Shown: positions 58,481-64,000 of the stretch, piece by piece
How positions within the stretch are numbered: position 1 is the first letter of the stretch
Layout of the letters: each line of letters starts with the position of its first letter
NCBI GenBank assembly: GCA_037127255.1
Contig: JBANSL010000014.1
Location: forward strand, 64,185,646 to 64,249,645
DNA: 64,000 nt
Source: Persicaria tinctoria
Lineage: Eukaryota; Streptophyta; Magnoliopsida; Caryophyllales; Polygonaceae
Direction of reading: 5' to 3'
Made by a program: the position numbers and the translations under genes
Notes under the pieces: model-generated
Told to the model about the DNA's origin: nothing
Databases searched by the model: none
The model's input: the letters and a program-made list of their open reading frames with translations, nothing else

Positions 58481-58916
58481 CAGGGCCGTTCCGTTGTATC
58501 TTGAGGCCTTGTGCAAACTAATTCAAAGGGGTTGTTGTAAAAAAAAAATTTGGGAAAAAACCTGCTGCAAAAAAATTTTTGTGAAAAAATGAGCTGAAAA
58601 GTGAAAATGGACTGATGTTGTTTTTTCAAAAAACGGAATGCTGTAAAAAAAAGAGCTGAAAATGAACAGCTGTAAAAAAAAAAGGCTAAAAATGAGTCGC
58701 TGTTGTTGCTTTTTAAAAAAAGGTGGCTGCTATGGGGAATCGAACTCAACAATTACTGGTACACAAGCAAGTCTTTTACCAACTGATCTACTTCAATAAC
58801 TTGAAACACTTTACAATTTCTATATATATATATAGATAATAAAACCTATACGAGGCCCTTAAAATTTCGAGGCCCTGTGCGATTGCACGTGTCGCACATC
58901 CCATGGGCCGGCCCTG
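58481..58916. mobile_element. hAT-type MITE with perfect 8-bp duplication and minus-strand tRNA-like module
   Basis: The 436-bp element starts CAGGGCCGTTCCG and ends GGGCCGGCCCTG. CTAATCAA flanks both sides exactly (58473-58480 and 58917-58924). Inside, on the minus strand, is a tRNA-like module: A box TAGATCAGTTGG (complement of 58779-58790) and B box GAGTTCGATTCCCC (complement of 58734-58747). No transposase is present. Confidence 0.88.
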
Positions 58917-58924
58917 CTAATCAA

Positions 58925-59413
58925 CTAGTAATTTATTTCATTATTTTGTTTTGGAGAACTTTTTACAAAATTTTCTATATAAAAAAAATAAGACACGTGT
59001 ATATTAAGCATTCATATTTAAAACAAAATTTATTGGGATGCATATATTAAATATTAAAATTAATAAATGGTAAAAAACTTTATCATGACAATGCAAAGTT
59101 GCTATCTTTAAATTTGTAATCAATAATTATTTATCTTTGATGTAGATGTGAATGTATATATGGTTGATTAATATTTTACAAATAAATCAATTGGCTATTG
59201 GTCTATATGAATCTTTTTTAGCATAGTAATCTATCATGTCATTTGCTATTCATGTACACCTTTTTAGAATGATAAAAACTATATAAAATATCTAATTATT
59301 TTATAAATTTTTTAAAAAAATTCATAGTTATTATTAACAATACTTATAAAATATAAATTAAGGGCTTAGGTTAATTTGTTCGGTAAATATTTACTTTTTC
59401 TTAAATATATATA
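58925..59413. other. AT-rich intergenic DNA with Stowaway-like half copy
   Basis: 59250-59300 (GCTATTCATGTACACC ... AAAACTATATAAAATAT) matches half of the adjacent Stowaway interior. No gene was seen. Confidence 0.4.
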
Positions 59414-59415
59414 TA

Positions 59416-59635
59416 CTCCCTCCATTAATTAAAACACGACGTTTTACTATTCACGCACGTTTTTTAGGTGTTAAAAACTATATAAAACATTAACTTTTTA
59501 AATAATTTCATACTTAATTCTATTAAGTACGGATTTATAAAAAACAAATGTAAAAAAAGTTAATATTTTATATAGTTTTTATTATTCTAAAAAAGCGTAC
59601 ATAAATAGTAAACGACAAGTTTTAATTAACAGGGG
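59416..59635. mobile_element. Stowaway MITE
   Basis: The 220-bp element starts CTCCCTCCATTAATTAAAAC and ends GTTTTAATTAACAGGGG. The two arms pair over about 85 bp, including TTTACTATT and AAAACTATATAAAA. TA flanks both sides (59414-59415 and 59636-59637). Confidence 0.92.
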
Positions 59636-60165
59636 TATATATTTGTATTTTAATTTACCGAATATATTTAACATTTAATTGTATGAGCTGTCAACCTGAT
59701 CAAATACTTATACAGAAGATCAGCCGGTCAGCTTCGATTGGTCCAAAAAAATAGCCTTTAATGTTTTCAAGAGCCAACTACTAACATATATACGTATATA
59801 CTCCGTATTATTTTATCTGGGGTATGTTAATATTAAAATTAATTTTATGCATTTTTGACAAAAGTAGTTACTAAAGTACGAACCAATTAATCATATTTAT
59901 AGTATAAACAGTTTAAGAAAATTTTGATATCGAAATTTGGACTATTCCATGTACTGACATTGTCCACCAGACTGACCATTAAGATAATGAAAAGTCACAC
60001 GACAACAAACCAAACAACAAAAATAAAATATATTGTAATGAAAATTTCATATGAATAATTAAGTAATTAATTATTATTCTAATTAGCCATCTTTTCTTCC
60101 ACTATTTTTTTTTCCGGTGTTAATCCAATTCAATCGAGATCGAGATCTATATGACTTATTTAAAG
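59636..60165. other. AT-rich intergenic DNA, no gene seen
   Basis: No coding frame with a domain and no clear element border were found. Confidence 0.4.
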
Positions 60166-61125
60166 AATTACCCTCTTACTCACAAACAACTCTATATTTT
60201 TCAGTGTTTGAATTCTATAAAAAATATTTTTAAGATGACTAAATTGGTGTATTTATGAGAATCTTAACTGAATTATAAAATGTGTAACCTGTAAAGATCG
60301 AAAAATCATTTAATAAATAGTTATTGTGGAAAAAATAAGAACTGGATATTTTTTTAATACATTGTTTGTGCTCGGTGGTAATTGGTACTCCCCTTGTTCA
60401 CATTTTATTAAGAACCAATTCCCTCTTTTCGCAAATCGGTTAACTGGAAGCTAGAATCAACCGGATCCATTGCTGATTTCTCCTTTGATCGCAAATTCCT
60501 CATCATTTCCTCAATCTCCAGCCATCGTAGGCTCCAATCGTCGCCCGCCGCCATTGTCATTGTGCGAAGCCGTCAATTTCCGATCACAAAATCGAAAATT
60601 GAAGACGAAAATTTGTGTAATTGGTCGGAAGATACACCGCTCTGATACCAATTTGTCATGCCCTAGGGTAATTGAGGTTGAATTTGGATAGAATTTGGGA
60701 AAGGAAGAGGAAGGGGTTGAGAAGATAGAGTTTAGAGTTTAGACAGAGAGGAGAAGAGACGTTTAGAGAGGGATAGAACAAGAGAGAGTAAGTATGTGAT
60801 TATTCTTGGATAATCCCCCATTACAAAGTAGAAGGGCATTTATACTACTTAACCCTAACCTAACCTCAATCCTAACAAATTACCCTCTTACTCACAAACG
60901 AGACTCTATATTTTTCAGAGTGTTTGAATTCTATAAAAATATTTTTAAGATGACTAAATTGGTGTATTTATGAGAATCTTAACTGAATTATAAAATGTGT
61001 AACCTGTAAAGATCGAAAAATCATTTAATAAATAGTTATTGTGGAAAAAATAAGAACTGGATATTTTTTTAATACATTGTTTGTGCTCGGTGGTAATTGG
61101 TACTCCCCTTGTTCACATTTTATTA
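60166..61125. repeat. 245-bp direct duplication separated by an LTR-like insert
   Basis: 60166-60410 is repeated at 60878-61125 with few differences. Between them, 60654-60877 looks like an LTR in minus orientation (TGTCATGCCC...CCTAACA), with the complement of a primer-binding site (CGCTCTGATACCA) at 60638-60650 just left of it. The rest of the insert (60411-60637) is non-coding. The second copy starts exactly at the LTR end. Confidence 0.75.
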
Positions 61126-61600
61126 TAATAAAATGTTAACTTTTTAAATAAAATCTTAAAATAATTTCATAGTTATTAGTTACAAGAATAAACTATATAT
61201 ATTAATAATTTTAAAAAGTGTGCATATTGATTATAGATATATTGCTTAATTTTTTGAATGAGTTGAACTTCCAAATAGATTAACCATAGATTGAATACAT
61301 AAATAAAAAATAAGCGTCTATATAAACTTTTAAAACATAACAGTTTTTGTATATGTGTCACATCCACCTTAATCCTCTTTTTTTAAACCAATTCCCTCTT
61401 TAATTTTTCCTTTTTTTTTTCCTTTTTACAATTGATTTTCATCTTTAACATAATGGATATAATTTAAAATATTAAATCAATATTTTATTTTACTATATAA
61501 TGTCAATTTATTTTACTATTAAAAGTTTATTTTATGAAAATCGCAAATTAACGCAGTGTGTAAATCCAAACTAATTGAACGAGTCTTGACATATTATTTT
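61126..61600. other. AT-rich intergenic DNA
   Basis: AAACCAATTCCCTCTTT at about 61386 repeats the sequence found after the first duplication copy at 60412. No gene was seen. Confidence 0.4.
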
Positions 61601-62769
61601 GGGAAATTTACGGAAAACCACCCTTTAAACAGGTAAGCTTTCACTTAACCACCCTTTAAATGTAAAATTACAGAAAACCACCCTTTAAAGGGTTTTTCTT
61701 TACAATTCACCACCCATTTATCTATTTTTACTAATTTATCATTAAAAATAATATATTTTAATATTTTAAACTCATGTTTGATTAAAAATTTATTTAAAAT
61801 TTGAATTTAAGGGCTTAATTATATTTTAGGGATAATTTTTTTTATTTAAAAAAAATAATAATAAATATATCCTAGAACTATTATCTTCATTTATGTTTGA
61901 AAATGTTTATAATTTTTAAAATATTATTTAAATTAATATTTTCTTTATAATATGACTAGAAATCATAATTTCTATTTATAAAGTTAAAAATAACCTTAAA
62001 ATTATTATTTATTTATAGTTAAATTCTTTTTCCAGTAATTAAAAATTGTTAAATATTAAAAAAGTCTATAATTATATTTAAGTGATACGATTAATTGATT
62101 AACAAATTTTTTTAATTTGTTAATTATATTCAAAGAAAAAGGGTATCTATAACAAGTAAAATGCATTAAACTCATATTTTAAGTTGAAAAATATTAACTT
62201 ATTTTTAATAGATAATTTTTTTTAAAACAAAAATATATGTGGGAGAATTCACCTGCCTTTTACCCCAAATTTTTAAAAAATATTTTATCGATTAATCGTA
62301 TAATTTAAATATAACAATAGACATTTTAGATTTTTTTTTATCAAAGACAATTATTGAACAAAAATATTTAAATTATATATAAATAAATAATACTGTAATA
62401 TTTTTAAAATATTTAAAATATAAATAAAAAAAGAGTAATTTACATAATGTTTTAAAAATTATATATATGTTCAAACATAAATTAAGATAATAATACTAGA
62501 CTATATTTATTATTATTTATTAAAAATAAATAAAATTGTCCCTAAAATGAATTAAGACCTTAAATTCAAATTTTTAATAAATTTATAATCGAATTTGAGT
62601 GTAAAATATTAAAATATAGTATATTTAATGATAAATTAGTAAAAATAGATGAATGGGTGGTGAATTGTAACCAAAAACCCTTTAAAGGGTGGTTTTCTGT
62701 AATTTAACATTTAAAGGGTTGTTAAGTGAAAACTTACCTATTTAAAGGGTGGTTTTCTGTAAATTTCCC
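61601..62769. mobile_element. Mutator-like MITE with very long inverted repeats
   Basis: The 1169-bp element has ends GGGAAATTTACGGAAAACC and the complement of GGTTTTCTGTAAATTTCCC. TATTATTTT flanks both sides (61592-61600 and 62770-62778), the 9-bp duplication of Mutator-like elements. The arms pair with about 85-90% identity for several hundred bases, at least to TATACGATTAAT near 62090 and ATTAATCGTATA near 62290, leaving a short loop. An internal motif ACCACCCTTTAAA repeats three times in each arm. No transposase is present. Confidence 0.85.
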
Positions 62770-62976
62770 TATTATTTTTGGTTCACTTTCTGACGGGCTG
62801 AATTCCTTTACTTCAACAAAGCCCAAGCCCACCAGAAAGGCCCATTTCCGCCTCTCCGGCCCAACTTCCTCAACAAAATATGTTGCATTGACAAAAATTG
62901 AAGTCATATAATGTGATGTACAAAATACATTGCCCAACTATAATGTACATACTACATATGATATGGCATGTTTTTC

Positions 62977-63190
62977 TTATCGAATCGCTACAACTAGAGG
63001 GTCGATAAAGCGACACCTAAGCTGACGAAACTCATATCGAAATGTGAGGTCGATCATACAAGGGGGGCGACCCCATGGAATGACACTTTGATGATTTGGT
63101 GAATCATCTTCAACTGACTGGCTTTGTAGGTTTCCCCAAAATGGAGTGGTGTACATTGACATCAATTTCCCTGCACAGGCTGTACATTCG
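62977..63190 (-). CDS. Possible terminal exon of an unrecognised gene
   Basis: On the minus strand an acceptor-like CTGTGCAG precedes about 64 open codons: MYTTPFWGNLQ, then PNHQSVIPWGRPPCMIDLTF, then RYEFRQLRCRFIDPLVVAIR and a stop at 62977. Composition looks protein-like and the splice acceptor is good. I do not recognise the family, and upstream exons would lie beyond about 63190, possibly outside the window. Confidence 0.3.
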
Positions 63191-63823
63191 CTGCTATCGT
63201 TTCTTCTTGACGAGTTTAATGATCAATCATTTAGGATTTCGACTGTGAACAGATCAGATCGATCATCCGACGTAGCCAACTTGCTCGTTTAAATCGCCAA
63301 TCTCCGTGTTGTACGCTAGTGATGAAACTAGCATATATATGCAAACGTTACACATTTTATTTCCATATCTTCAAGCTGTGTAACCTATCAAATGTAGGCC
63401 CACCTTTTTCTTTTTCTTTTTCTTTTTCTTTTTTCTGTTCTAAACGTGTATACACTATACACTTGGTTATAAAGCTGGGGTCTAATGTCTGTGTGTAACT
63501 ATAATGTAAGCAACAACATGAATACATGATGATGAGTTAGCTCATTTGAATTGAATTGATTTGAATTGAATTGTTCTTCACATTTAGAACGAGGAAGAGG
63601 AACGTAGGTGGTCGATATATATCATATACATTGATTTTGTGTACAAATCTTTTTAGGACATCCGTGAATCTCACATCGAAAAATCACTAAATTATTTTTG
63701 CATTTATTTTTTTATTTATAAAAATTGCATTCATATTTAAAACATCTGTTTTTATACGTTTATTTATAAACTTTTATTCTGAAAAATCATGTTTTTTTTT
63801 TATAATTATATTTTGTAAATTAA
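63191..63823. other. Intergenic DNA, no gene seen
   Basis: A short TTTCTT tandem run lies at about 63408-63432 and a TTGAATTGAATTGA-type repeat at about 63545-63572. Nothing coding was recognised. Confidence 0.4.
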
Positions 63824-63825
63824 TA

Positions 63826-64000
63826 CTACCTCTGTCCCACAATGGTTGTGTTTGGACTATTTATACACGCTTTTTAAGGAGCTAAAAACTATATAAAATA
63901 TTCATTTTTTAATTACTTTTTAAAAATAATTCTATACCTATTAGTAATATGTATGATATTATTTAAAAATATTTAATAAAATGTTGATATTTTATATAGT
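63826..64000. mobile_element. Stowaway MITE, cut by the window edge
   Basis: After TA (63824-63825) the sequence CTACCTCTGTCCCAC begins, followed by TATTTATACACGC and AAAACTATATAAAATATTCA, the same interior pattern as the Stowaway at 59416-59635. The right arm runs off the window. Confidence 0.8.

Overview
The window is plant nuclear DNA from a eudicot. Genes have short coding exons split by AT-rich GT-AG introns. The recognisable proteins match plant families (SPL, MYB-CC, OEP16, plant C53, plastid-type Nudix, strictosidine synthase-like), and the space between genes is filled with plant transposon families. An asterid is plausible, but the sequence alone does not prove it. No organelle, bacterial or CRISPR features were seen.

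Layout. 0-1.5 kb: repeats and one possible small exon. 2.2-17.5 kb: a compact gene island with NUDX23-like (-), an F-box gene (+), OEP16-3 (-), C53/CDK5RAP3 (+) and an SPL9/SPL15-type factor (-) that carries a canonical 20-nt miR156 site. OEP16-3 and C53 share a short divergent promoter with three TGGGCC/GGCCCA elements and a telo-box. 17.9-33 kb: mobile DNA, including a Harbinger-type MITE nested in a hAT-type element, a decayed Ty1/copia element with 154-bp LTRs, 5'-truncated LINEs, a hAT MITE, CACTA transposase remains, a pair of palindromes, a probable solo LTR and a SINE. 33.9-34.3 kb: a small AT-hook protein (-). 35.7-39.3 kb: two tandem strictosidine synthase-like copies, both apparently broken, plus an orphan third copy of their 5' flank. 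39.5-43.6 kb: repeats, an Au-SINE-like tail, a LINE remnant, a hAT MITE and a GC-rich block. 44.8-48.3 kb: a MYB-CC factor closest to PHL5 (-). 48.4-64 kb: dense repeats, including Stowaway MITEs, SINEs, two more LINE 3' ends, a small LTR element, a hAT element with a perfect 8-bp duplication, and a 1.17-kb Mutator-like inverted repeat.

The host genes are not an operon and act in separate pathways: flavin/ADP-ribose turnover, SCF ubiquitination, Tim17-family membrane protein function, UFMylation/ER-phagy, phase change and shoot architecture, and MYB-CC regulation. Gene order is informative: as I recall, NUDX23, SPL9 and OEP16-3 lie close together on Arabidopsis chromosome 2, and C53 and PHL5 lie close together on chromosome 5. 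This window would therefore hold both groups on one ancestral segment.

The most unusual patterns are: tRNA-like A/B-box modules inside several non-autonomous DNA-transposon-like elements; a 96-bp tRNA-like insertion with a 16-bp target duplication; two 24-bp palindromes 39 bp apart; the Mutator-like giant hairpin; and the strictosidine synthase-like pair with a 137-bp internal duplication. All coordinates and translations were read by eye; exon borders are predictions.
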